A DNA stretch of 64,000 nucleotides. It comes from Anaerolineae bacterium (GTDB taxonomy: Bacteria > Chloroflexota > Anaerolineae > Aggregatilineales > UBA2796). The translations under genes and the position numbers were made by a program. The stretch lies in the NCBI GenBank assembly GCA_019637555.1, contig JAHBVK010000036.1, positions 1 through 64,000 on the forward strand, read 5' to 3'. The stretch's first letter is position 1; the number at the start of each line of letters is the position of its first letter. The notes under the pieces were generated by a model. That model had not been told where the DNA came from. It searched no databases and worked only from the letters and a program-made list of their open reading frames with translations. Below are positions 17,644 to 26,526 of the stretch, piece by piece.

Positions 17644-18557
17644 CTCATTAAATAGTTCATAATGTCGTCAGAATACATGAGGTCAACAATAATGAAGCGT
17701 GCAAGAGGGACAAACATCCTAAGAGCGTTCTTACCTGCATTTATATCGAGATGCGGTGACTTCGCGTAATCAAAGCAGACTGGATTGTACTTCTGCTTAC
17801 GCAATGACTCGCGTAAGGCATTTGATTTAGAAGGGCGAATGACTTGCCAAGGATATTGCCTAAGAATCAACACTAGATTTTTGCCGTTGATCTCGAAAAT
17901 ATCAGATAAATTTGCACTAGCGATAAGAAAAGAAATGAATACGGCGGTTTCAATACCATCCACCATTATTTCTGGTTCAGAAACAGGGGTAATAGTCAGA
18001 TCAAATTGCAATGCTTTCGGCAAAGGTGATTTCCATACTGAGAGACCGAATACATAAGCCTCCGAAAGATTTGCCTTGGTCAGATTAGTGTGAAATAGCT
18101 TTGCATGTTCGAGATGTGCTCTAGTAAGGTCTGCGTTACGAAGATCTGCTGCTGTTAAATCTGCTCGATGCAAAGTCGCCCCTCTCAGGTTAGCGAATGT
18201 CAACTTTGCTGTACTAAGATTTGCTTCATGAAGATTTGCATGGCTTAAATTCGCTCGATCCAAAATTGCTCCACTCAAATCGGCATTACGCATGTCCGCT
18301 GCTTGTAAATCCGCACCAGTCAGATTTGCTCTTTGCAGGTTTGCTTCACTCAAATCTGCATCATAGAGTTTTACTCCAATAAGAGACGATCCAATAAGAT
18401 CGCAAGCGCTCAGGTCAATTTCAGTTAGGTCTAGATCGAATTTATGCAACGGCACGAAATTTAGAGTCAACCGTTCTTCCGATGGATTATTTCGTCTCCA
18501 TGTGTTCCAAAATTTGGCACCTTTTGCGAGAATGTTCAGAAGCTTGTTGTCTGACAT
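17562..18557 (-). CDS. Pentapeptide-repeat protein with TIR-like C-terminal domain, 3' end replaced by a repeat
   Basis: A 331-residue protein from the ATG at 18557 (GAGG upstream; the longer frame to 18716 overlaps the upstream gene). Residues of about 40-150 are A(D/N)LxxA-type pentapeptide repeats forming a right-handed quadrilateral helix. The C-terminal part (NLVLILRQYPWQVI, SLRKQKYNPVCFDYAKSP, LARFIIVDLMYSDDI) resembles the TIR-like effector domain fused to pentapeptide repeats in cyanobacteria and others. The last 25 residues, from AWGSKPP on, are encoded by the family B repeat. The domain is therefore cut short and the gene may be inactive. Confidence 0.75.
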   Translation of the reverse strand: MSDNKLLNILAKGAKFWNTWRRNNPSEERLTLNFVPLHKFDLDLTEIDLSACDLIGSSLIGVKLYDADLSEANLQRANLTGADLQAADMRNADLSGAILDRANLSHANLHEANLSTAKLTFANLRGATLHRADLTAADLRNADLTRAHLEHAKLFHTNLTKANLSEAYVFGLSVWKSPLPKALQFDLTITPVSEPEIMVDGIETAVFISFLIASANLSDIFEINGKNLVLILRQYPWQVIRPSKSNALRESLRKQKYNPVCFDYAKSPHLDINAGKNALRMFVPLARFIIVDLMYSDDIMNYLMSAWGSKPPATMLWKPSKEGSAKVRFCS

Positions 18558-18564
18558 CGTAACC

Positions 18565-19395
18565 TCATAGTTCTCCCTTGGTGGTTTGCAGACTCTCCTT
18601 GACCACCACGTACCCGCGCTCCAACAACCTGCCCCGTACATCGATCTTCCAGCCGAACTGATCCCGTAACCGCTTTCCCGCGTCGATCCAGCGCCCGCGC
18701 CGACTGCGAATCCCATTACCCCGCGCGATGTGCATAGATCGCTGCCACGAGTCGAAGAACCGCGCTAGAGTCTGATCTAGCATGTGATGGATCAAGCGCT
18801 TGGGTAGGATCGTCTGGAAGTCCGTTGGCTCGATCTCAGCGCGGAAATTCGTACCGAACACCAGCGCCTCATGCCGCAGCCCGTCAGCTTCGCGGCGATA
18901 TAGATCGAACGCTACCATGCGCCCGCTGGGAGTCGATGTCCCCTCGATCAGCAGCCCGCCGATCTCTAGCCCTTGCGCCATTTCCGTCAGCGCCGACTCT
19001 ACTTCCGATTCGTCATACTGCCGCAGCACGTTGTAAGCACGGATCACTCTTGCCCGTTCGTCGCCCAATAGCGCGATCACGTTGAAGCCGCCGAGTTTGA
19101 AGTCGATGCGTGGCGGATCGGCATAGGGCTGCGCGACGGCGACTCGCTCTGGATCGATCTCCAGTCCGAGCGCCCGCAACCGCGGATTGACCGGCAGCCA
19201 ACGCTCCAGCATTTCCAATGTCGTCCACGCCTGAGCGCCATAGCCGACATCGACCACCAGCGGCGATCCACTGGTCAACACCTCGGCGTATGCCAGCGCT
19301 ACGAACACATCGATCTGGCGTAGACGGTTGAGCGCCGTCTTACCGCGTGTCGGCTGTCCGAGTGGGCGTGAATGAGAATGAGTCCGTCTGGTCAC
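18565..19395 (-). CDS. Class I SAM-dependent methyltransferase
   Basis: A 276-residue protein. The N-terminal RGKTALNRLRQIDVF and motif I PLVVDVGYGAQAWTTLEMLERW, followed by LGLEIDPERV and the strand IDFKLGGFN, match a family of actinobacterial/Chloroflexi methyltransferases of unknown substrate. The start overlaps the upstream two-helix membrane protein stop by 4 bp (ATGA), so the two are coupled. The gap to the pentapeptide gene is only 7 bp. Confidence 0.75.
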   Translation of the reverse strand: MTRRTHSHSRPLGQPTRGKTALNRLRQIDVFVALAYAEVLTSGSPLVVDVGYGAQAWTTLEMLERWLPVNPRLRALGLEIDPERVAVAQPYADPPRIDFKLGGFNVIALLGDERARVIRAYNVLRQYDESEVESALTEMAQGLEIGGLLIEGTSTPSGRMVAFDLYRREADGLRHEALVFGTNFRAEIEPTDFQTILPKRLIHHMLDQTLARFFDSWQRSMHIARGNGIRSRRGRWIDAGKRLRDQFGWKIDVRGRLLERGYVVVKESLQTTKGEL

Positions 19396-19856
19396 TGCGC
19401 CTGGTTCTGATTACTACCGCGCTGTTGAATCACGATCTCGCCGTCGCTGCCGACCTGCAATAGTCCATCCTCCACCGTGGCAGTCTCGAACATGTCGTTC
19501 GCCAGCTTGTGCGCGATCTGCTTCTCTTGTCTATCCAGCAGACTCTGTGCGCGTAACCGTACTCGCAATCCTAAGCCGCCGTAGATATAGAGTCCGCGCA
19601 GCACAAGATACGTTCCCCAGATCAGCCATGCAGCGATCAAGAACCATGCTAGATCAAGATTGGGCATCGGCAGCGGGTTCTCGCGGACAACGGCTTGGAG
19701 GACGTTGGCGAATTGGCAGAGAACGACAGCAAATATCGCCGCCGTAGAGGCTAAATAGGTACGCAAGTGGCGGCGAAACGACTCCCGTCGTTTCCTGATC
19801 GTGATCGCCACCGCCTTTGCCATATCGCGGGAGTAAGCATTCATCATCCGAAACAC
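19392..19856 (-). CDS. Two-helix membrane protein of unknown function
   Basis: Up to 154 residues; starts at residues 4, 5 or 12 are equally possible. It has a basic N-terminal helix (RKRRESFRRHLRTY), two transmembrane helices (ASTAAIFAVVLCQFANVL and DLAWFLIAAWLIWGTYLVL) and a Gln-rich soluble tail. The layout resembles 2TM-domain proteins. Translationally coupled (ATGA) to the methyltransferase downstream. Confidence 0.6.
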   Translation of the reverse strand: MFRMMNAYSRDMAKAVAITIRKRRESFRRHLRTYLASTAAIFAVVLCQFANVLQAVVRENPLPMPNLDLAWFLIAAWLIWGTYLVLRGLYIYGGLGLRVRLRAQSLLDRQEKQIAHKLANDMFETATVEDGLLQVGSDGEIVIQQRGSNQNQAQ

Positions 19857-19985
19857 TCTGCTCCTGAATCGCCAGCAATTTGTGCTTTATTGTACGTCAT
19901 CCTTCGCAATGGCAACTGCTACCACGCTATCCCTCGTCAATCCGCGTCGTCTGTGTACACTCGTAACCGTTATAAGGGAGATGCC

Positions 19986-21998
19986 ATGCGCCTGAAACTG
20001 ATCCTGCTCGGCTTACTCATTGCCGTCAACATGCTAGTCTACGTACCCGCGCCGGAAGATGCCGATGGCGTAGCGATGCTGGCGGTAGCGGCGAATTTGG
20101 TGCGCTTTGGGCGCGTAGACATCGATCAGGCGGGCGCACAGGATTGGCTGCTGCTGCCGCGCGGCAAGATGGGCAGTTTTGGCGTCGATGGAGCGCTCTA
20201 TGCCAAGAAAGGGATCACGCCGACGCTGGCGCTGATGCCTCTGGTGTGGATTTCAGATCGCTTGAGTCTGTCCACGCGGGCAGTCGCCTCCTTGCTCAAT
20301 GTGTTTGTCACTGCGATCACTGCTGTGCTGATCTACACCTTCGCGTGTTGGCTGGGCTACCGCGAGCGCACAGGCATCGCGCTGGCGCTGATCTTCAATC
20401 TGGCTACGATGTCAATCGCCTACGTCAAAACGTTGTTCGGAGAACCTCTCGCCGCGCTGCTGCTGCTGATCGCCGTTATGTGGGCGTGGAAGTTCCGCCA
20501 GAAGCCGCAGATATCCAGCGCGGTGATCGTTTTCGCGGCACTCGGACTGATGATCGGCGTGAATCCGATATACCTCCTGATATTAGGTATTATCGGAATA
20601 TACCTGTTTTTCGGGCTGCCGCGCGCGTGGTTCCTCCGAATTGCGGCGGCTGGATTCGTCTTGATCCTCATCGGCGGCGGCATCGCTCTGTACAACGCGG
20701 TGCGCTTCGGCGGCGCTGCTATCAGCGGTTATCAGTTCGCGGCGGGCGAAGGATTCACTTATCCGCTGCTTGATGGCATCTACGGCATGATCCTCAGTCC
20801 GTATCGCGGCTTGTTCTGGTATAACCCCGTGCTGCTGCTGTCGATCCCCGCGTGGATCATGTTCCGGCGCAAGTTTTCCGCGCTGGCGTGGCTGATCCTT
20901 GCGCTGTGCGTCGCACAGGTGTTGATGTTCGCTACGTGGTGGAGCTGGTACGGCGGCATCGTCTGGGGACCGCGTTTTCTACTGCCCGCGCTGCCGCTGC
21001 TGGTACTGATCCTCGCGCCGCTGATCGATTTCGTGTGGGGTCGCCGCTGGCAGTTCGTCGCCGTCGGGACACTGATCGTACTCTCGGCGCTGGTGCAGCT
21101 TCCCGGCGTGGCGCTCAGTTATCTACCCTACAATGGCTATCTGATCGCCGTCTTTCACGAACCGATCCCCAAATCCGTGATCAGCGATCCGCTGCTCAGT
21201 CCCATCGTCGGGCATATTGCGCTGATCTCCGGCGGCTATCCGCTTGATCCGGCGTGGCTCGGACAGCGTGGCGATGAGCAGGCGCAGATGGCGAAGGAAT
21301 TGAACGACGCCTTACAACCACCCGCCGTCACCGTCGTCGCTAGCACGCTGTTCGGAGATAATCTGGTGGACATCAAATCCGCCCGCGTGATTAGCATGAA
21401 CGCGCCGACCACACCCGACGATCCGCGTGCACAGCAAGTTTGGGACTATGGGCTGCATCAGGGCGATCAACTGTGGTTGGTGACGTGGTTTCCGCCCGCC
21501 GCGACGGAGAATTGGCAGGAGCGATCACTGTGGGGCAAGTACAGCTTCGTCAAGGAGGTCAGCGCGACAGGACATCGCGCCGTGCTGTTCGATCTGATCA
21601 ACTCCCCGAACGCCGATACGCCGAGCGAGGCGAATTTCGCGGATGGCTTGCACTTGCGTCGTTACGGCGTCCGCGCGGCGACTGGAGTGGGCAAAGTCTA
21701 CGTCACGCTGACGTGGGCGACCACGCGCCTGCTCGGTCAGAACTATAGCTGGTTCGTGCATGTGCTGGACGACGCCGGAAATATCATCGCGCAGCAGGAT
21801 CGGCAGCCGATTGGCGGTTATGCGCCGACATCTACGTGGCAGCCCGGTCAGGAATTCACGGATCGCTTGATGCTGCCGCTGCCAGCGAATACTACGCCCG
21901 CCGCGCTGCGGATCGGGTGGGTCGATCCAGCGACAGGCAAACCGCTATCACTGGCGGGATCGCAGGAACCATTCCTAATGATCAGCTTGAATCGGTGA
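19986..21998 (+). CDS. GT39-like membrane glycosyltransferase with C-terminal beta-sandwich
   Basis: A 670-residue protein from the ATG at 19986 (AAGGGAG upstream; a longer frame overlaps the divergent gene). About ten hydrophobic helices span residues 5-440. The first extracytoplasmic loop contains PEDADGVAMLAVAANLVRFG, in the position of the acidic catalytic loop of GT-C enzymes. Residues of about 560-665 form a beta-rich domain (YSWFVHVLDDAGNIIAQQD...YAPTSTWQPGQEFTDRLML) often attached to Chloroflexi GT39 proteins. Likely transfers a sugar from a polyprenyl donor on the outer face of the membrane; acceptor unknown. Confidence 0.7.
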   Translation: MRLKLILLGLLIAVNMLVYVPAPEDADGVAMLAVAANLVRFGRVDIDQAGAQDWLLLPRGKMGSFGVDGALYAKKGITPTLALMPLVWISDRLSLSTRAVASLLNVFVTAITAVLIYTFACWLGYRERTGIALALIFNLATMSIAYVKTLFGEPLAALLLLIAVMWAWKFRQKPQISSAVIVFAALGLMIGVNPIYLLILGIIGIYLFFGLPRAWFLRIAAAGFVLILIGGGIALYNAVRFGGAAISGYQFAAGEGFTYPLLDGIYGMILSPYRGLFWYNPVLLLSIPAWIMFRRKFSALAWLILALCVAQVLMFATWWSWYGGIVWGPRFLLPALPLLVLILAPLIDFVWGRRWQFVAVGTLIVLSALVQLPGVALSYLPYNGYLIAVFHEPIPKSVISDPLLSPIVGHIALISGGYPLDPAWLGQRGDEQAQMAKELNDALQPPAVTVVASTLFGDNLVDIKSARVISMNAPTTPDDPRAQQVWDYGLHQGDQLWLVTWFPPAATENWQERSLWGKYSFVKEVSATGHRAVLFDLINSPNADTPSEANFADGLHLRRYGVRAATGVGKVYVTLTWATTRLLGQNYSWFVHVLDDAGNIIAQQDRQPIGGYAPTSTWQPGQEFTDRLMLPLPANTTPAALRIGWVDPATGKPLSLAGSQEPFLMISLNR

Positions 21999-22068
21999 AC
22001 TTAGGTAACTCTATAGTCGAGTGATCTTTATCCTCACTTTAATATTACATTCTTCACTGTTACACAAA

Positions 22069-22082
22069 TTAGACGAGTCTAA
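22069..22082. promoter_or_regulatory. Palindromic operator candidate upstream of feoA
   Basis: Perfect inverted repeat TTAGACGAGTCTAA, 62 bp before the feoA start, in an AT-rich stretch with possible -10 TATATT just downstream. It resembles DtxR/IdeR-type sites (TTAGG...CCTAA). A second weaker inverted repeat, GCTAA-N6-TTAGC, lies at 22101-22116. The position fits iron-dependent repression (inference). Confidence 0.5.
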
Positions 22083-22143
22083 AATAAAACTATATTCAGA
22101 GCTAATTTGAGTTAGCCGCAGCTTAGTTAAGGATTACTCAGCA

Positions 22144-22422
22144 ATGCAGGTGCCAATCCGTACCCTGACTCTGGATTCGTTGAAGGCTGGCGAAACAGGA
22201 ATCGTAACTGCTCTAGCCATACAGGGCGCAGAACGACACCGTTTGCTTGATCTCGGCGTTCTGGTCGGTACGCACATCACGGTAGAGATGATCAGCCCAC
22301 TTGGTGATCCAATCGCTTACGGTGTGCGCGGTACGCTGATCGCGCTGCGGCGTTCGCAGGCGCGGCAAATACAAGTTCAGCTAGCGCAAGCTGAGGATCA
22401 AAGCGGAGGAATAGAGCAATGA
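22144..22422 (+). CDS. feoA: Ferrous iron transport protein FeoA
   Basis: A 92-residue SH3-like protein: LDSLKAGETGIVTALAIQGAERHRLLDLGVLVGTHITVEM matches FeoA, which binds the FeoB system in the cytoplasm. Its stop overlaps the next ATG by 4 bp (ATGA), giving coupled translation with the FeoB GTPase. Gln/Ala-rich tail. Confidence 0.9.
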   Translation: MQVPIRTLTLDSLKAGETGIVTALAIQGAERHRLLDLGVLVGTHITVEMISPLGDPIAYGVRGTLIALRRSQARQIQVQLAQAEDQSGGIEQ

Positions 22423-23246
22423 CCATCATCGAAGCACCTGACCGCTGTCAGTCCTGCCCTGCAAACACTAACAGATCGCTGACCAGATTAGGGTTGGTGA
22501 CGGAGAAATGGGATTATCTAGTGGCGCTGGCAGGTAATCCTAACACGGGCAAGAGCACTATCTTCAACGCGCTCACGGGTTTGCAGCAGCATACTGGCAA
22601 CTGGGCGGGTAAGACCGTCGTGCGCGCGGAAGGCAGCTACCAGTACGATAGCAAGACGTACAAGATCATCGATCTGCCCGGTATCTACTCCCTGCTCTCC
22701 GCCAACGCCGAAGAACAGGTCGCGCGGGACTTCATCCTGTTCGGGCGTCCGGCAGTCACCATCGTGGTCACCGATGCCGCACGTCTGGAGCGTAACCTCA
22801 ACCTTGCCCTGCAAATTCTGGAGATCACCGATCAAGTGGTTATCGCTCTCAATTTGATCGATGAAGCGCAGCGGCACGGCATTGAGGTGGACGCTCATCT
22901 ATTGGAGCGCAAGCTTGGCGTGCCTGTGGTCCCGACCTCGGCGCGCTTTGGTCGCGGTATCCCACAGTTGCTGGCAGCCGTCGCTCGCGTTGCGAATAAG
23001 AATTACCCGCTGCGCCCGTACCAGCTCACCTATCGCAATAAAGAGATGGAAAAAGCAGTTGAGGCGATCAGCGGACAGGTGAGGAAGTTATATCCGACTC
23101 TGCCGAATGCACGGTGGGTGGCAATGCGCTTACTAGACCACGACGAGTCGATCCTGAATGCGGTGCAAAACGGGACGTTGGGGCGGTTCGATCCTGATCA
23201 CCAGCCGCGCGCTGAACTGCTGTCCGGCGTTTTGGAGAATGCCTGA
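22419..23246 (+). CDS. feoB: FeoB N-terminal GTPase domain as a separate protein
   Basis: A 275-residue protein equal to the NFeoB part only. G1 is GNPNTGKS (39-46), G3 is DLPG (85-88) and G4 is NLID; the GDI-like helical domain follows (NKEMEKAVEAISGQVRKLY). A CxxC pair at C10/C13 precedes the GTPase. It stops before the first membrane helix, and the membrane half follows as its own ORF one base later in another frame. Together with FeoA it would drive Fe(II) uptake. Confidence 0.85.
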   Translation: MTIIEAPDRCQSCPANTNRSLTRLGLVTEKWDYLVALAGNPNTGKSTIFNALTGLQQHTGNWAGKTVVRAEGSYQYDSKTYKIIDLPGIYSLLSANAEEQVARDFILFGRPAVTIVVTDAARLERNLNLALQILEITDQVVIALNLIDEAQRHGIEVDAHLLERKLGVPVVPTSARFGRGIPQLLAAVARVANKNYPLRPYQLTYRNKEMEKAVEAISGQVRKLYPTLPNARWVAMRLLDHDESILNAVQNGTLGRFDPDHQPRAELLSGVLENA

Positions 23247-23247
23247 T

Positions 23248-24705
23248 ATGCTGCCCAACATCCCGATCCCCAAGCACTCTCAACCGCAGAACGACTCTGC
23301 TGATCAACTGCTCAAGCAAGCCGACTCACTGCGCGCCAGACTTGGCGAAGATTTCCACGATCAGGTGATGGAGTCGATCTACACCGAGGCGGCGGCGATC
23401 TCCGATGCGGTCACCAAGCGCCAACAGCGCCGGCGCTTCGATCTAGATCGCTTTCTGGATCGGCTGCTAACTAGCAGATTGTGGGGCTTTCCGGCGATGG
23501 GCTTGCTCTTTTTCGGCGTTTTCTGGCTGACCATAACGGGAGCGAATATTCCATCCGCTTTGCTGTCTGATTTGCTGCTAAACCGCTTGTACGGCGGATT
23601 GCACACCGTCGCCGCTGCTATCAGCACTCCGCAGTGGATCGTCGGACTGCTGATCGACGGTATGTACCTGACGGCGGCGTGGGTGATTAGCGTGATGCTG
23701 CCGCCGATGGCGATCTTCTTCCCATTGTTCACGCTGCTAGAAGATTTCGGTTATCTGCCGCGCGTCGCCTTCAATCTGGATCGGCTGTTCTCCGGTGTGG
23801 GCGCACATGGTAAACAGTCACTGACCATGTTGATGGGCTACGGCTGCAACGCGGCTGGCGTGGTCGCCACGCGCATCATCGATAGTCCGCGCGAACGCCT
23901 GATCGCCATCATTACCAATAACTTCAGCGTTTGTAACGGGCGCTGGCCCCTGCTTATCCTGATGGGCACGATCTTCATCGGGCGTTCCGCACCGCCAGTT
24001 CTTGCCAGCGCAGTAGCTGCCGCCAGTGTGGTCGGCGTGGCGCTGATCGGTGTATTCACTACCCTGCTGGTCTCGGCATTTCTGTCGCATTCATGGCTGC
24101 GCGGCATCCCCTCAGCTTTCAGTCTGGAACTGCCGCCTTACCGTCCGCCACGTCTACTGCAAACCCTCGTCACGTCGCTGCGAGATCGCACCCTGATCGT
24201 GCTATGGCGAGCGATCTTAATGGCAGCGCCAGCCGGAGCGGTGATCTGGTTGGTCAGCAACATTACCATCAACGACACCAGCATCGCAGGTTATCTGGTC
24301 AATGTGCTTCAGCCGCTTGGTCTGCTGATCGGGTTGAATGGCATCGTGCTCGTCGCTTATATCGTCGCCATTCCCGCCAACGAGATCGTCATCCCTACGA
24401 TCCTGATGCTGACCTTGATGCTGGGGCATAACCTTTACGGCGCACAGGCTGGCGTCTTGCTCAGTCTCAACAGCGATCAGATTTACACGGTGCTCACCGA
24501 CATCGGCGGCTGGACACTGCTGACGGCAGTCAACTTAATGCTGTTCAGTCTGCTGCACAATCCTTGCAGCACCACCATTCTGACCATCTGGAACGAGACC
24601 AAGAGTCTGAAATGGACGACAGTGGCGACACTGCTGCCGCTGTCGCTGGCGTTTGCCGTCACCGCCTTGACCAGCGCGATTGCGCATCTGTGGCATCCGA
24701 TCTAG
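23248..24705 (+). CDS. feoB: FeoB C-terminal membrane domain as a separate protein
   Basis: A 485-residue membrane protein beginning with a soluble linker (ADSLRARLGEDFHDQVMESI) and continuing with about ten helices. Gate-domain motifs are visible: LEDFGYLPRVAF, GYGCNAAGVVATRIIDSPRERL, NFSVCNGRWP and IVAIPANEIVIP. Start choice: GGAG lies 10 nt before the ATG at 23248. A start at 23239 is possible but too close to that site. It forms the Fe(II) channel with the GTPase encoded upstream. Confidence 0.85.
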   Translation: MLPNIPIPKHSQPQNDSADQLLKQADSLRARLGEDFHDQVMESIYTEAAAISDAVTKRQQRRRFDLDRFLDRLLTSRLWGFPAMGLLFFGVFWLTITGANIPSALLSDLLLNRLYGGLHTVAAAISTPQWIVGLLIDGMYLTAAWVISVMLPPMAIFFPLFTLLEDFGYLPRVAFNLDRLFSGVGAHGKQSLTMLMGYGCNAAGVVATRIIDSPRERLIAIITNNFSVCNGRWPLLILMGTIFIGRSAPPVLASAVAAASVVGVALIGVFTTLLVSAFLSHSWLRGIPSAFSLELPPYRPPRLLQTLVTSLRDRTLIVLWRAILMAAPAGAVIWLVSNITINDTSIAGYLVNVLQPLGLLIGLNGIVLVAYIVAIPANEIVIPTILMLTLMLGHNLYGAQAGVLLSLNSDQIYTVLTDIGGWTLLTAVNLMLFSLLHNPCSTTILTIWNETKSLKWTTVATLLPLSLAFAVTALTSAIAHLWHPI

Positions 24706-24725
24706 CCAATCAAAGCCCCGTGGAC

Positions 24726-26357
24726 TTAGCGCTTGTCTCCATCGTCGCCAGCCGCTGCGATCACCGGATGCGGCTGGTGATAATCCGTAGCGTTCTGGTA
24801 TGCCAATGCTACGCGCAGCGCCGCCGCTTCCTGATACAGGTTGGCACTGAAGGTGATGCTGGCGGGTTTGTGATCATCCGTCACGCCGCAAGGCACCACC
24901 ACACTGGGATGCCCCGTCAGGTTAGTCAACAGCAGATTTGGGCTGAACGACGGCGAGACGTAGACATCGACATCCGTTAGCAGCGTCGCCATCTCCTGCA
25001 TCAGCAGTGTGCGGACGCGCTGCGCCTGAAGGTATTCCACCGCCGGGATCAAACGTGAGGCGCGAAACACGTTGGGCCATGCATCCCTGCTCTGTCGTTT
25101 GAGCAAATCGTCGCGTCCGCTGCGGGTTAATTCGTCAAAGGCAGCGCCCGCTTCCGCCGTCAAGATGATCGACAGCGCGGGAATAGGCAGTTTGGGCAGT
25201 TCAAGCGGCAGCAGTTCCAATCCCAGTGAGCGCAACTTCTCTAGCGCCTCATTGCTGCGTGCCTTGTAAGGACTATCCTCCTCGAAGGCGCTCTTTTCGT
25301 AGCCGATGCGTAAGGCGCTGAGGTCTTGCGTTGCATCCCAATTGAAGGGATAGTCCACCGTAGTATTATCGCGTGCATCCGCGCCGTAGATCGCGGCAAA
25401 CACTAGCGCACAATCTTCCACCGTGCGGCACATCGGACCGATTTTATCCATCGTCCACGACAGTGCCATCGCCCCGTAGCGGCTGACCCTGCCGAAGGTC
25501 GGGCGCAATCCGCTGATGCGGCACTGCGTTGATGGCGAGATAATCGAGCCGTAAGTTTCGGTACCGATAGCGAAACCAACCAAGCCCGCTGCCGTTGCCG
25601 AGCCTGATCCCGCCGACGAGCCACTCGATCCTTCTTCCAGATTCCACGGCGTGCGCGTCATCCCGCCAAACCACACATCGCCCCACGCCAGCGCACCGAG
25701 AGTCAGCTTGGCGACCAGTACCGCTCCCGCTTCCTCCAGCTTCTCGATCACCGCTGCGTCGTAATCGAACTTCTGATCCACAAATGGTTCTGCTCCCCAC
25801 GTGGTGGGATGCTGGCGTGTCGCTAGCAAATCCTTCGCGCCGTAGGGGATGCCATGCAGCGGACCACGATAGCGCCCCTGCGCGATCTCTTCGTCAGCGC
25901 GTTTCGCCTGCTGCAGCGCCAGTTCTTCCGTCAGTGTAACCACGCAGTGCAGCAATGGATCGTAGCGTTTGAGGCGGCTCAGGTACATCTGCGTCAGCGC
26001 GGTAGACGTGATCTGCCGTGTTTCAATCAACTTCGCCAGCACCGTTAGTGGCGCGAAGGCGAGTTCTTCCAGATTGGCGGGTATCGGTGGTAACTCAACC
26101 GTTGAGCGGACAATTGGTTTACGAGCCAGTGGAAATACGGCGTCGGGCAAGCGTGGATCGAAGCGAACGGCAGGCGGCACGCTGTTATCCAGTGCTACCG
26201 CGCGGATCGCCGCGTAGCTATCACGTTGTTCCGCCACATCTTCCGCCATCAGTTGACGTTCAGCATCGGTGAAGGTCAAGCCGAGCAGTTCTTCGGCACC
26301 AGAAATTGCAGACGGGGCTACTTTCGCCGTTTCTGGCGCTTGATTCGCATCAGTCAT
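24726..26357 (-). CDS. Amidase signature family hydrolase
   Basis: A 543-residue amidase. The Ser-cisSer-Lys catalytic set is visible: Lys in HGIPYGAKDLLAT, the bridging Ser in SSGSSAGSGSA and the nucleophile region FAIGTETYGSIISPS, followed by GLRPTFGRVSRYG. The N-terminal helical extension of about 90 residues (LLGLTFTDAERQLMAEDVAE) is typical of stand-alone amidases rather than GatA, and no gatB/gatC lie nearby. Amide substrate unknown. Convergent with feoB. Confidence 0.88.
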   Translation of the reverse strand: MTDANQAPETAKVAPSAISGAEELLGLTFTDAERQLMAEDVAEQRDSYAAIRAVALDNSVPPAVRFDPRLPDAVFPLARKPIVRSTVELPPIPANLEELAFAPLTVLAKLIETRQITSTALTQMYLSRLKRYDPLLHCVVTLTEELALQQAKRADEEIAQGRYRGPLHGIPYGAKDLLATRQHPTTWGAEPFVDQKFDYDAAVIEKLEEAGAVLVAKLTLGALAWGDVWFGGMTRTPWNLEEGSSGSSAGSGSATAAGLVGFAIGTETYGSIISPSTQCRISGLRPTFGRVSRYGAMALSWTMDKIGPMCRTVEDCALVFAAIYGADARDNTTVDYPFNWDATQDLSALRIGYEKSAFEEDSPYKARSNEALEKLRSLGLELLPLELPKLPIPALSIILTAEAGAAFDELTRSGRDDLLKRQSRDAWPNVFRASRLIPAVEYLQAQRVRTLLMQEMATLLTDVDVYVSPSFSPNLLLTNLTGHPSVVVPCGVTDDHKPASITFSANLYQEAAALRVALAYQNATDYHQPHPVIAAAGDDGDKR

Positions 26358-26440
26358 AGTACGTGTTTCTGCCTATGGAGAGGAGCAAGGCAGTCAATCG
26401 TACCACGTAGCGGTAGCTTGGGGATAACGATCAATTGAAC

Positions 26441-26500
26441 TCAATAGTTGAGTCCCGCAGGGACTTTGTTCGTTCAGCCCGGCAATTCATTGCCGGGAAT
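26441..26500. repeat. Composite palindromic repeat family C, copy 1
   Basis: Two adjacent hairpins, AGTCCC-GCA-GGGACT (26451-26465) and CCCGGCAAT-TC-ATTGCCGGG (26478-26497), separated by TTGTTCGTTCAG. The same pair occurs in reverse orientation at 56217-56266. Intergenic, between two minus-strand genes. Confidence 0.75.
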
Positions 26501-26526
26501 TTATGCCGCGTCTTGCCAATCAATTC

